A stretch of 27,526 nucleotides of DNA from CAIWXH01 sp964555675. GTDB taxonomy: Bacteria; Chloroflexota; Chloroflexia; Chloroflexales; Chloroflexaceae. The stretch covers positions 1 through 27,526 of the forward strand of contig CAZKTU010000069.1 of the NCBI GenBank assembly GCA_964555675.1, read 5' to 3'. This document shows, one piece after another, positions 15,356-23,764 of the stretch. A program made the position numbers and the translations under genes. The notes under the pieces are model-generated. The model had not been told where the DNA came from. It worked only from the letters and a program-made list of their open reading frames with translations, and made no database searches. The stretch's first letter is position 1. The number at the start of each line of letters is the position of its first letter.

Positions 15356-18300
15356 TCTTCCAGCTGCCGGCCCACCCGCTCGGCCTCGGCCTGTAGGGTC
15401 GGCGCGGCCAGCTCGGCGAGCCGGGCCGTCGCGGCGAGCCAGGTGGCGCGGGCCCGCTCGTGGTCGCCGCGGCGGACATGCAGGGCGGCGAGCCACAGCC
15501 CGATCTGGGCGTGCTGATACGAGGTGCCTGTGTCGGCGCTGCCCTGCCAGCCCCGCTCGAGCAGCTCGGCGGCGCGTGTCAGGTCGCCGCGCCCCGCGCT
15601 GGCCCGCCCCAGGTTCGCGTCGATGATCGCCACCTGGCCCTGGTTGCTCTGACGCACGGCCTCGGCGCGGGCGCGGGTCAGCCACTCCTCGGCGACATCC
15701 CAGGCGCCCTCGGCCAGGGCCAGCTCGCCCCTGGTGCTGTAGAGCCACTGGCGGGGCATCTCGAGGGCCCGGGCGTCGGCCAGGGCCAGCCCCGTGGCGA
15801 TATGCTCGTGGGCGGCGGCGTACTCCCCCAGCAGCGTGGCCCTGTAGGCCGCATTGTTGTGGCCGACCACCTCGTAGAAGCCATTGCCCGTCTGGCGGGC
15901 GAGGCCGATCATCGTGCGGGCGGCGGCGTAGGCCCCCGGGATGTCGCCCTGCTCGGCGCGGATGTTGCTCAGGCCGACCGCGGCGTACATCTGGACCTCG
16001 ACCAGACGGTGCTGCTCGGCGATGCGCATGCAGGTGTCGATATGCTGGCGGGCCTCGGCCAGGTCGCCGCGGGCGCGGGCCGCGGTGCCGATCAGGATGT
16101 GGGCGCTCGCGGCGGTGAAGGGGTCGCCCGCGCCGATCAGGGCCAGGGCCCGCTCGGCGTAACGACCGGCTTCGGCGTAGTCGCCCTGGGTCAGCACCAG
16201 GTCGGCCAGCACCAGGCTCGTCACGGCCATATTCGGCTGGTCGCCCCGTGCGGCGAAGCCGGCGTAGGCCTGCCCCATGAGCGCGAGGGCTTCGTGCTGC
16301 TCGCCGCGCCAGCCCAGGGCGCGCCCGAGGCTCAGCATGCGTTCGGGGCTCGCCTCGTCGGCCAGGGCCTGTGTATAGAGCTGCACGGCCTCGACCACGG
16401 CGGTCAGGCTCAGGGCGTAGTCGCCGGCCATGGTCGCGAAGCGGGCGGCCTGGCCCCGGTCGCCGGCCTCGCGGTAGTGGGCGGCGATGCGCCCCGCCTG
16501 GGCCGGCAGGTGCTCGGCGTAGACCTGGGCGAGGGCCGTGGCCGCGCGCCGGTGCAGGGTGGCCCGGCGCACCCGGTTCAGGGCGCCGCGCACGACGGTC
16601 GAGACCAGGGGGTGGCTGAAGAGGAAGCGCTCGTCCTGCTCGACGAACATCCCGCTGGCCAGCAGGCTGTCGAGGGCGGCGAGGGTCGTCTCTTCGTCGA
16701 GGGCGCTGATCTGCACCAGGGTCGCGCCCTCGATGTCGGGCTCGAGCACGGCCGCGGCCTGCAGCACCTGGCGGGCCGGCTCGGGCAGGGCCTCGACGCG
16801 GGCCCGCACCAGGTCGCTCAGGGCGGGCGGGACGCGCTGGGCGTCGGCCTGGGCCAGCTCGGTGAGAAAGTACGGGTTGCCGGCGCTCTCGTGGGCCAGG
16901 CGGCCCTGCTGATCGGCGTCGACCCCGAGCGCGCTGAGCAGCGTGGCGGCCTCGCCCGGCACGAGCCGCTGGAGGGCCAGGCGGCGCACGGGCCGGTCGC
17001 GCTCCCACTGAGCGATGCGGCGCAACAGGTCGCGCCCGGCGTCCTCGGGGCGGTAGCTGACCACCAGCAGCAGGGGCGTATCGCGCAGCCGGTGGATGGC
17101 ATAATCGAGCCAGTCGAGGGTCGCGCCGTCGGCCCAGTGCAGGTCGTCGACGAAGAGCAGGTGGGGCGGCGCGGTCACGACGAGCAGGGCCTGGACGAAG
17201 GCCTCGAACAGCCGCTGGCGCTCCTCGACGGGCGCGCCGCCGAGCACCGGGCGGGGCAGTAGCTCTTGCAGCGCGGGCAGCAGGCGGGTCAGCTCGTGGA
17301 GCCAGGGCGGCAGGCTCGCGCCGACGGCGGCGGCCACGCGGGCGCTCCAGGCGGCGTTGCTGAAGACGGCGATCAGCGGGGCGAAGGGCAGGCCCTGGGT
17401 GGCCTCGAGGCAGGGGATCTCGAGCGGGGTAGTCGCGGGCAGGCTGGCGGCCCAGGTCTGCCATAGGCGCGACTTGCCGATGCCGAGCTCGCCGCTGAGC
17501 ACGACCGCGCGGGCCTGGCCGCGGGCGGCCAGTTCCCACTCGGCGTCGAGGGCGCCGAGCTCGTGGGCGCGGCCGACGAAGGGCTGGCGGGGCGGCGGGG
17601 CGGGGCGGGGCGGAGGTGGCAGGGCCGGGCGGGTGGCGGGGGCCATGGCGCCGCGCACGATCCCGTCGTGGACGGCCTCGCTCTCGGCGTCGGGCGTCGC
17701 CCCTAGTTCGCGGTCGAGGGTCGCGCGCAGCCGCTCGTACTGGCGCAGGGCCGCGGCCCGGTCGCCGCGGCGAGCCAGGGCCTCCATCAGCGCGCGGTGG
17801 GCCGCCTCGTTCAGCGGGTCGTGGGCGAGGGCCAGTGCGGCGGTGTGGGCCAGGGCCGGCCAATCGCCGGCCGCGCGCTGGCGCCCCAGCAGCAGGTCGG
17901 CGGCGGCGTTGAAGCGCAGCAGCAGGCGCTCGCGCTCGGCGCTCAGCCAGAGCTCCCAGTCGGGCGCGTCGCGCAGGGCCACCCCGTCGAGCAGCGGGCC
18001 GCGGTAGAGCGCCATGGCCTGTTCGAGGGCGGCCGTCTCGGCCTGATCCGGCCGGGCGGCGGCGAGGAACGCGCGCAGGTCGAGCTCGAGGGCGGGCGAG
18101 AGCCCGATGCGCTCGCCCTCGCCCTGCAGGGCCTCGTCGCCCAGGGTCGTGCGGATGGCCCAGAGGGTGTTGCGCAGGTTCTTGCGGGCGGCCTCGGGCG
18201 AACTCTCGGGCCAGAGCAGGTCGAGCAGCTGCTCGCGGCTCTGGGGGCCGGCGGCCAGGGCCAGATAGCCGAGCAGGGCCAGGGCTTTGGCCGAGCTGAG

Positions 18301-18699
18301 CGTGACCAATTCGCCGCCGCGCCGCAGCTCGGGCGTGCCCAGCAGGCGCAGCTCGAGCGGGGCATCTTGGGTAACGGCGGGCTCGGGGGCGGCGCGGGCG
18401 GCGAGGTGCGCGGCGGCCCGCTCGATGCGGGCGAGGCTCAGGTCGGCGGCCTTGCCCAGGTAGGCCTTGCGCAGGCGCGGGCCGTCGCGCTGGTAGGCGT
18501 ACCAGTAGGCGCCCCCGCCCTTCTGCTCGCGGCGCACCGTGAGCGTCCCGGCGCCCGTGATCGCCGAAAAGGCCTGGTTGGCGGGGTCGGCGAGCCAGGC
18601 GAGCCACGCGGGCGAGCCGATGACGATCGGCGCTGCGGCGCCTTCCAGGCCCGTGCGGAGCGCGCCGTCGATCAGCTGTGGCAGGGCCTGGCGCGACAT
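15346..18699 (-). CDS. BTAD/AAA/TPR transcriptional regulator with integrase-arm-like N-terminus
   Basis: An 1117-aa multidomain regulator. Residues about 28-100 (AYWYAYQRDG, then LRKAYLGK and LSLARIERAA) resemble the arm DNA-binding region of tyrosine integrases, a feature I recall from other Chloroflexota regulators. An OmpR-like winged helix covers about 115-200, followed by the bacterial transcriptional activator domain (200-345). A proline-rich linker leads to an AAA ATPase with Walker A SGELGIGKSR (402-411) and Walker B LLFVDDLHWAD (514-524). TPR repeats fill about 690-1110. The likely role is ligand-sensing activation of transcription. I chose the ATG at 18699 for its GAGGGA site; an in-frame ATG at 18759 lies at the -35 of the candidate promoter. 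The final codons come from a repeat. Target genes are unknown. Confidence 0.88.
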   Translation of the reverse strand: MSRQALPQLIDGALRTGLEGAAAPIVIGSPAWLAWLADPANQAFSAITGAGTLTVRREQKGGGAYWYAYQRDGPRLRKAYLGKAADLSLARIERAAAHLAARAAPEPAVTQDAPLELRLLGTPELRRGGELVTLSSAKALALLGYLALAAGPQSREQLLDLLWPESSPEAARKNLRNTLWAIRTTLGDEALQGEGERIGLSPALELDLRAFLAAARPDQAETAALEQAMALYRGPLLDGVALRDAPDWELWLSAERERLLLRFNAAADLLLGRQRAAGDWPALAHTAALALAHDPLNEAAHRALMEALARRGDRAAALRQYERLRATLDRELGATPDAESEAVHDGIVRGAMAPATRPALPPPPRPAPPPRQPFVGRAHELGALDAEWELAARGQARAVVLSGELGIGKSRLWQTWAASLPATTPLEIPCLEATQGLPFAPLIAVFSNAAWSARVAAAVGASLPPWLHELTRLLPALQELLPRPVLGGAPVEERQRLFEAFVQALLVVTAPPHLLFVDDLHWADGATLDWLDYAIHRLRDTPLLLVVSYRPEDAGRDLLRRIAQWERDRPVRRLALQRLVPGEAATLLSALGVDADQQGRLAHESAGNPYFLTELAQADAQRVPPALSDLVRARVEALPEPARQVLQAAAVLEPDIEGATLVQISALDEETTLAALDSLLASGMFVEQDERFLFSHPLVSTVVRGALNRVRRATLHRRAATALAQVYAEHLPAQAGRIAAHYREAGDRGQAARFATMAGDYALSLTAVVEAVQLYTQALADEASPERMLSLGRALGWRGEQHEALALMGQAYAGFAARGDQPNMAVTSLVLADLVLTQGDYAEAGRYAERALALIGAGDPFTAASAHILIGTAARARGDLAEARQHIDTCMRIAEQHRLVEVQMYAAVGLSNIRAEQGDIPGAYAAARTMIGLARQTGNGFYEVVGHNNAAYRATLLGEYAAAHEHIATGLALADARALEMPRQWLYSTRGELALAEGAWDVAEEWLTRARAEAVRQSNQGQVAIIDANLGRASAGRGDLTRAAELLERGWQGSADTGTSYQHAQIGLWLAALHVRRGDHERARATWLAATARLAELAAPTLQAEAERVGRQLEEGP

Positions 18700-18730
18700 G
18701 CGGGTCCCTCGTGGGCGTCTGTTACCTACT

Positions 18731-18759
18731 ATGCTACACCTTTCATGGATTGGCCGCAA
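18731..18759 (-). promoter_or_regulatory. Promoter of the BTAD/AAA regulator
   Basis: On the minus strand, TTGCGG (18759-18754), 17-bp spacer, TAGCAT (18736-18731). The ATG at 18699 is 31 nt further on. Confidence 0.5.
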
Positions 18760-18863
18760 CTAGGGACAGAAGCGGGACGGGGGGCGGGACAGGGTCGGCG
18801 TAGACTTGGCCCATCAGTCAGAGAGCAAGCGGGCGCTCGCGCCCCTACCGAAGGAGAACTCCA

Positions 18864-19601
18864 ATGGCCGCGAATGTTTCCAGCAGGGTCGCCAACACCG
18901 GGGTGATGGGTCCGAGCTTCGGGATCGCCCGCGTGACCGCCGTCATGCTGATTGTTCAGTTCGTGCTGATGTTCGCCGCGCTGTTCATCCTGGGCGGCGC
19001 GATCAACTGGCCCGCCAGCCTCGACGAGCCCGCCGCGGTAATCCTGCCGCTGATCGTCGAGCAGTCCGCTGCGGTGGCTCTCGGCTATAGCAGCTACTTC
19101 GTCTCGGCCCTGCTGCTGGCCCCGATCGCCCTGCTGCTGGCCTATCTGGGGCGCGAGGGCGAGGGGCGGGCGACCCTGCTGGTGGCGGCCGGCCTGGGCG
19201 TGCTGGCCAGCTTCGCCAAGCTGCTCGGGATCAGCCGCTGGCTGGTCATGATGCCGCTGCTCGGGCAGGCCTACGTCGACCCGGGCGCGAGCGAGGCGAC
19301 GCGGGCGGCGATCAGTGTGACCTACGACGCCTTCAATAACTACGCGGGCGGGGTCGGCGAACTGGTCGGGGTGGCCCTGCTCAGCGGCCTCTGGACGCTG
19401 CTGGTGAGCGGCGTGCTGCTGCGTGGCGGGAGCCTGGCCCCGCGCTGGATGGGCTGGTTCGGGCTGGCCGCGGGCGCGCTGCTGCTGGTGGGCGTGGCCG
19501 GGGCCTTCGGGGTCGATCTCGGCCCCATCCTGATCATCCAGGGCCTGGCCTGGCAGCTCTGGCTGCTCATCCTGGGCATCTTCCTGCTGCGCAGGGGCTA
19601 G
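18864..19601 (+). CDS. Multi-pass membrane protein (DUF4386-like)
   Basis: A 245-aa integral membrane protein with about six helices: 22-46, 75-97, 105-122, 160-187, 193-214 and 218-242. The layout of a long first helix, an extracytoplasmic loop and closely packed later helices resembles DUF4386-type proteins of unknown function, but I have no diagnostic motif. AAGGAG at 18851-18856 fixes the ATG. It is divergent from the BTAD/AAA regulator and about 165 bp from its start, so that regulator could control it. A GTGGAGGGC hairpin follows the stop. Confidence 0.65.
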   Translation: MAANVSSRVANTGVMGPSFGIARVTAVMLIVQFVLMFAALFILGGAINWPASLDEPAAVILPLIVEQSAAVALGYSSYFVSALLLAPIALLLAYLGREGEGRATLLVAAGLGVLASFAKLLGISRWLVMMPLLGQAYVDPGASEATRAAISVTYDAFNNYAGGVGELVGVALLSGLWTLLVSGVLLRGGSLAPRWMGWFGLAAGALLLVGVAGAFGVDLGPILIIQGLAWQLWLLILGIFLLRRG

Positions 19602-19615
19602 TGACGCGGGTGGAT

Positions 19616-19636
19616 GTGGAGGGCAGGGCCCTCCAC
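19616..19636. terminator. Hairpin after the DUF4386-like gene
   Basis: GTGGAGGGC (19616-19624), loop AGG, GCCCTCCAC (19628-19636): a 9-bp perfect stem 15 nt after the stop, without a clear T-run. It has the same arms as the hairpin at 7336-7356. Confidence 0.5.
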
Positions 19637-19694
19637 GCCTCCCTCATAAGTGCCAAGTAATCTCTAAAGACGCGCGAGCGAAAGGATAATCACA

Positions 19695-20669
19695 ATGGCT
19701 ACGCAAAACCCTCAGGAGCTGCACGTGGTGTTCGGGACGGGGCCGGTCGGGCTGGCGACGGCGCGGGCGCTGCTTGGGCGGGGCCACGCGGTGCGTATGG
19801 TAAACCGCAGCGGGCGGGCGGCGGCGCCGGTGGGCGCGACGGTGGTGGGCGGCGACGCCTACGACCCGGCGAAGGTGGCCGAGCTGACGGCGGGCGCTAC
19901 GGCGGTCTACCAGGCCGCCCAGCCGGCTTACCACGAGTGGGCCGAGAAGTTCCCGCCCCTGCAGACCAGCATCATCGAGGGTGTGGCCCGCGGCGGGGCG
20001 AAGCTGGTGGTGGTCGAGAACCTCTACATGTACGGCCAGGTCGACGGGCCCATCCACGAAGGCCTGCCCTACACGGCCCACACCAAGAAGGGCGCGGTGC
20101 GGGCGCGCATGGCCGAGCAGGTGCAGGCGGCCCACGCGAGCGGCAAGCTACGCACCGTCGCGGGGCGGGCCTCGGACTTCTACGGGCCGGGCGTGCTGCA
20201 GTCGGCCCTGGGCGAGCGCACCTTCTTGCCGGCCCTGGCGGGCAAAAAGGCCGAGGCGGTGAGCCGGCTCGACACCCTGCACTCCTACACCTATATCGAG
20301 GACTTCGGCGAAGCCCTGGCGCGCCTGGGCGAGCGCGACGAGGCCCTCGGGCGAGCATGGCACGTGCCGAACGCGCCCGCCCTGACCCAGGCCGAGCTGA
20401 TGACGATGCTCTTCGAGGAGCTGCAGATGCCCCAGAAGGTCAGCGTGATGGGGCGGGTCATGCTGAGCCTGGCCGGGCTCTTCGTGCCGGGGGCCCGCGA
20501 GATGGTCGAGATGCTCTACGAGTTCGAGCGGCCCTTCATCGTCGACAGCAGCGCCTACGCCCGGGCCTTCGGCGACCACGCCACCCCTGTGCGCGAGGGC
20601 CTGCGCCGCACAGTGGCCTGGTACCGCGCGCACGCCGTCGAGCACGCGACCGCTCACGCGGCGGCCTGA
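19695..20669 (+). CDS. Atypical SDR, NAD-dependent epimerase/dehydratase-like
   Basis: A 324-aa Rossmann-fold protein of the extended/atypical short-chain dehydrogenase group. The dinucleotide loop is FGTGPVG (13-19) after a first beta strand, followed by VRMVNRSG, which suggests NADP through the arginine residues. The block VVVENLYMYG (106-114) aligns with the usual VSSxxVYG, but no YxxxK pair follows (HTKKGAVRARM stands there), so classical SDR catalysis is doubtful. HSYTYIEDFGEAL matches the later conserved block of epimerase-like proteins. The ATG at 19695 has AAAGGA upstream. It lies about 93 bp after the membrane protein with a hairpin between, so it is probably a separate unit. Substrate unknown. 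Confidence 0.85.
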   Translation: MATQNPQELHVVFGTGPVGLATARALLGRGHAVRMVNRSGRAAAPVGATVVGGDAYDPAKVAELTAGATAVYQAAQPAYHEWAEKFPPLQTSIIEGVARGGAKLVVVENLYMYGQVDGPIHEGLPYTAHTKKGAVRARMAEQVQAAHASGKLRTVAGRASDFYGPGVLQSALGERTFLPALAGKKAEAVSRLDTLHSYTYIEDFGEALARLGERDEALGRAWHVPNAPALTQAELMTMLFEELQMPQKVSVMGRVMLSLAGLFVPGAREMVEMLYEFERPFIVDSSAYARAFGDHATPVREGLRRTVAWYRAHAVEHATAHAAA

Positions 20670-20698
20670 CCGAGACCAGCAGCGCCCCATGGCTTCGC

Positions 20699-20745
20699 GC
20701 GCGGCACGCCCACAGGCCGGCTTCCGGCCCGTGGGCGTGCCGCGC
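20699..20745. terminator. 22-bp hairpin between convergent genes
   Basis: The arms pair at 22 of 23 positions around a 3-nt loop (CTT), with one A-C mismatch. It lies between the stops of the SDR gene (20669) and the HEAT-repeat gene (20767). There is no T-run on either side. A bidirectional terminator is the simplest reading. Confidence 0.6.
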
Positions 20746-20766
20746 CCTCCAGGGCAGCCCTTCGTG

Positions 20767-21870
20767 CTAAATGGCCCTGCGCCTGTCCAGCTCGGCGGCC
20801 GCGAGGGCGGCCAGAGGGGTGCAGTCGATCGTGCGGTGGCGGACGCTCCCGAAGGGGTCGCCCCCGTCGTCGTCGTAGCTCGCCAGCAGGCCGAGGGGCG
20901 CGACGGCGGCCAGGAGCTCGGCCGCCACCAGTTCGGCGCGGGCGGCGAGCAACTGCTCGAAGTGGGCGAGCAGCACCTCGGCCCTCCAGAAGGCCGAGCA
21001 CAGCTCCAGCTCACGCTTTTCGTAGTTTGTGGGATCGGAGCCATCGGGCCTGTATAGACGCTCCCGGCAGTACTGCGCGCTATCGAGGATCGCATCAAGG
21101 AAAGAGGCGGCCAGCCCGCTGATGGTCTCGGGGCCGCCAATCTCCAGCAGGGTGGCGAGCGCCGCGTCCTTGGTGGCCCTATCGTCGTCGTCGCGCAGCG
21201 TCGCCATCAGAGGTATGATGCAGCGCCGGTCGCCCGCCCAGGCCAGGTGCTGAGCCGCCTCGCGGCGCACGAGGGGATCGCGGTGCTGCAGGGCGACGAC
21301 AAACAGCGACTGCGCCGTCGCCGCCTCGGGGGCGGTGCGCCAGGCTGGATCGAGCCGTTGGAGCGAGCGGGCGGCCGCCTCGCGCAGAGTCGGGTTGGCC
21401 GCGACCAGGCCGGTGATCAGGGGGGTGATGGCGCGTCGGTCGCCGAGCCAGCCAAGGGCCCCCGCCGCGGCCCGCTGCCGGCGCCGCCCCGCCCGGGTGA
21501 GGGTCGCGATCAGGGGGGTGACGGCGCGTCGGTCGCCGATGCGCTCGAGGGTCTCGGCGGCCACGGCCGCAACGTCATCGGAGTCGTCAGCCAGGGCCGC
21601 GATCAGCGGCTCAACCGTCTGCTCGTCCCCAACCCACCAGAGGGCCGAGGCTGCAGCCAGGCGCAGCGTCGGATCGGCCTCGCGCAGCATCAGGAGCAGC
21701 GGCCCGATCGCGGCCTTGCCGCCGCACTGGCTGAGCTCGCGAGCCGCGGCGACGCGCCGGCCATGCGGCTGCCCGGGCGCCAGGGCCGCGATCAAGGCCT
21801 TGATCGCGCCGCGGGCCGCGAGCTGCCGCATCGCTGCCTGTTCGTCTTGCTCCTCGGGGGTGGGATGCAT
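20767..21870 (-). CDS. HEAT-repeat (PBS lyase-type) protein
   Basis: A 367-aa alpha-helical repeat protein. Residues about 20-250 contain six to seven HEAT repeats of roughly 31 residues with the recurring pattern GDxRAVxPLIxxL and AAxxLxxIGD (for example at 112-123 and 143-154). Such repeats mediate protein-protein contact; related cyanobacterial proteins are bilin lyases, but no bilin context exists here. The C-terminal 110 residues form a separate non-repeat domain without a known motif. The ATG at 21870 has GGAGAT upstream and lies 31 bp after the stop of the DUF1269 gene; a start at 21930 would overlap that gene. The two are probably co-transcribed. Confidence 0.88.
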   Translation of the reverse strand: MHPTPEEQDEQAAMRQLAARGAIKALIAALAPGQPHGRRVAAARELSQCGGKAAIGPLLLMLREADPTLRLAAASALWWVGDEQTVEPLIAALADDSDDVAAVAAETLERIGDRRAVTPLIATLTRAGRRRQRAAAGALGWLGDRRAITPLITGLVAANPTLREAAARSLQRLDPAWRTAPEAATAQSLFVVALQHRDPLVRREAAQHLAWAGDRRCIIPLMATLRDDDDRATKDAALATLLEIGGPETISGLAASFLDAILDSAQYCRERLYRPDGSDPTNYEKRELELCSAFWRAEVLLAHFEQLLAARAELVAAELLAAVAPLGLLASYDDDGGDPFGSVRHRTIDCTPLAALAAAELDRRRAI

Positions 21871-21901
21871 CTCGATCTCCAGCGCTCGGCCGGGCCTGGG
21901 C

Positions 21902-22381
21902 TCAAGGCTCCAGCGCGCGCCGCAGGCCATCGCTGAGCTCGGGGTCGAGGGTGGTCTCGTAGATCGTGCCGGCGTACGGCTCGAGGGCGGCCCGCAGCGC
22001 GGTGGCGTCGACCGAGGTGATCACCAGCGCGAGGGCCGAAGAGGTGGGCGGCAGGGCCCGCTCGACCTCGGCGATGAAGCTCTTGTCGAGGCCACGGTCG
22101 AGGGCTTTGGCCGTCAGGGCGCCGCCGCCCGCGCCGATCGCCAGCCCCAGGAAGGGGAAGCCGAAGCTGAGGATGAGCCCGACCATCGCGCCGGCGGCCG
22201 CGCCGAAGCCGACGCTGCGGTCGACCTCGTCGTGGACCTTGGTGCGGCCCTCGGCATCACGACTGATCGCGGCGGCATCCTCCAGCCCGATCAGGCCCTG
22301 CTGCTGGAGCTGGCGGACGGTTGCGCGGGCCTGTTGGGCGGCGTCGATGGTGGGGAAGGTGATCACAAGCAGATCGGCCAT
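21902..22381 (-). CDS. DUF1269 family membrane-associated protein (paralogue 1)
   Basis: A 159-aa DUF1269 protein. The N-terminal half is a ferredoxin-like fold beginning ADLLVITFPTIDAAQQA. A glycine-rich hydrophobic segment (about 57-92, VGFGAAAGAMVGLIL and onward) is the family hallmark and probably inserts in or touches the membrane. The C-terminal half has LDRGLDKSFIAEVERALPP, typical of the family. It shares layout with the plus-strand protein at 24564-25055. GAAAGGT precedes the ATG. It heads a two-gene unit with the HEAT-repeat gene. Function unknown; stress or membrane roles are suggested for the family without firm proof. Confidence 0.85.
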   Translation of the reverse strand: MADLLVITFPTIDAAQQARATVRQLQQQGLIGLEDAAAISRDAEGRTKVHDEVDRSVGFGAAAGAMVGLILSFGFPFLGLAIGAGGGALTAKALDRGLDKSFIAEVERALPPTSSALALVITSVDATALRAALEPYAGTIYETTLDPELSDGLRRALEP

Positions 22382-22517
22382 GGGCTGAGACCTTTCGTTA
22401 CTGTGGGGTCCGACTATGATCGCCGCACGTTCGAACGGTGTGAGCGAAGCCTGCTATGATCGGGCCGGGGATGCCTACAAGTGTACCCGGTTGCGCGCCC
22501 GAGGGCAAGCGGGCCAA

Positions 22518-22546
22518 TTGCCGAAATGACGCTTTCCCAGTATTAT
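22518..22546 (+). promoter_or_regulatory. Sigma70-type promoter of the membrane-anchored hydrolase
   Basis: TTGCCG (22518-22523), 17-bp spacer, TATTAT (22541-22546). An additional extended -10, TGCTATGAT, stands at 22452-22460 with another TATGAT at 22415-22420, so this divergent region may hold several starts. The leader from the main box to the GTG start at 22645 would be about 90 nt. Confidence 0.55.
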
Positions 22547-22644
22547 CGTGAGCATACGGCTGCTCCTGCCATACCGACCCTCGTATGCCCCGCAGGGGTG
22601 TGGTGCTCGCGAGCCTCACCACCTGTTCAACCGTTGGGTGATGC

Positions 22645-23751
22645 GTGCAATTCTTCTACCTCATCTTGCAGGGGCTCAGCTCCTTCTTCGCCGCCTTCGG
22701 GGTCGAGTTGCTCTTCCTCATCGGCTTGATCGTCTTTGCCGTGCTGATCGCCGGGGTGCTGGCGCCCCTCGGGGCCCTCGGCTGGTGGGCCGGCTGGACG
22801 GGCCGCAAGAGCGACACGGCCCTGCCGATCGAGGCCGCCTCGCTCGCCGTGGCCGCGGCGAATACCGTAGCGGCGAGCGGGGGCCGCGGCCGCCCCGAGC
22901 CGATCAGCCACTACATCGTCTACCTCTCGGGGATCGGCGATGTGGCCGCCGACTATCTCGATCCCGCAGAGCTGAACTTTGTGAACGCCCTGGGGGCGGC
23001 TATGCCCTGGGCCGAGATCATCGACAACCTCTTCCCTTTCTCGATGACCGAGGTCGGCCTGACCGACGACGAGCGCCGGGGCAAGTTCTGGCGGCGCATG
23101 CTCGCCGTCAGGTCGACCAACAGCAGGGGCGCCTTCTTCGGTGATATCACGATCAATGGGCGCAACATGCTCCAGGTGGCGGTCTCGGTCGACCGGCGCT
23201 ACGGCCCGGTCTTCAACTACGGCATCGCCAACAAGATCTTCCAGGCGCTGATCGAACAGGGTTATGTGCCCGGCTCGGGCGTGCCGGTGACCCTGATCGG
23301 CTACAGCGGCGGCGGCCAGGTGGTGCTCGCCTCGTCGCAGTACCTGAAGCCCGCGATCGACGCGCCCCTGCAAGTGATCTCGCTCGGCGGGGTCATGTCG
23401 AGCAGCCTTGGCATCGACGCCGCCGACGAGATCGTGCATATCGAGAGCAAGCTCGACCCGGTCCAGGGCGTGGCCGATTACCTCTTCTGGGGCCGCTGGT
23501 CGATCGCGCGTTCCTCGCGCTGGAACCGCGCCCTGGCCGCCGGCAAGCTGCGGCGCGTCGACGCCGGGCCGGTGGCCCATAACGGGCCCAAGGGCTACGT
23601 GTCGTCAGAGGCGTGGCTCCCCGATGGCCGAAGCCATCTCGAGGCGACCACGGCTCTGAGTGTGAGCCTGATCACCGCGTTTCGCGCGCGATACGCCAAC
23701 CCGGCCGCGCAGGCCCCAGCGCCCGCGCAACAGCGTGCCATGACCAGCTAG
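22645..23751 (+). CDS. Membrane-anchored alpha/beta-hydrolase-like protein
   Basis: A 368-aa protein with a GTG start (no better ATG in frame). Residues about 1-50 form one long or two short membrane helices (FFYLILQGLSSFFAAFGV, then LLFLIGLIVFAVLIAGVLAPLG). The rest is soluble with an alpha/beta-hydrolase look: strand ISHYIVYLSG (88-96), then VPVTLIGYSGGGQVV with the nucleophile elbow GYSGGG (219-224, Ser221). Asp271 (SKLDPVQG) and His312 (AHNGPKGY) stand in the order and spacing of a Ser-Asp-His triad. I recall similar proteins in cyanobacteria and Chloroflexota annotated as hypothetical. The Yip1-type gene starts 13 bp downstream. Substrate unknown; a lipid or ester is plausible for a membrane-tethered hydrolase. 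Confidence 0.75.
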   Translation: MQFFYLILQGLSSFFAAFGVELLFLIGLIVFAVLIAGVLAPLGALGWWAGWTGRKSDTALPIEAASLAVAAANTVAASGGRGRPEPISHYIVYLSGIGDVAADYLDPAELNFVNALGAAMPWAEIIDNLFPFSMTEVGLTDDERRGKFWRRMLAVRSTNSRGAFFGDITINGRNMLQVAVSVDRRYGPVFNYGIANKIFQALIEQGYVPGSGVPVTLIGYSGGGQVVLASSQYLKPAIDAPLQVISLGGVMSSSLGIDAADEIVHIESKLDPVQGVADYLFWGRWSIARSSRWNRALAAGKLRRVDAGPVAHNGPKGYVSSEAWLPDGRSHLEATTALSVSLITAFRARYANPAAQAPAPAQQRAMTS

Positions 23752-23764
23752 CGGAGTAGCACCC

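Noticed and set aside
15272..18607. A second long minus frame (1111 codons) and a 600-codon plus frame over the BTAD regulator
   Set aside because: Both translations are compositionally biased (Arg/Pro/Ala or Gly/Gln-rich) without domains; the frame ending at 15346 has clear winged-helix, AAA and TPR features.
22428..22437. CGTTCGAACG palindrome as a LexA/SOS box
   Set aside because: The known Gram-positive-type box is CGAAC-N4-GTTCG, the opposite arrangement. A 10-bp palindrome alone is weak evidence.
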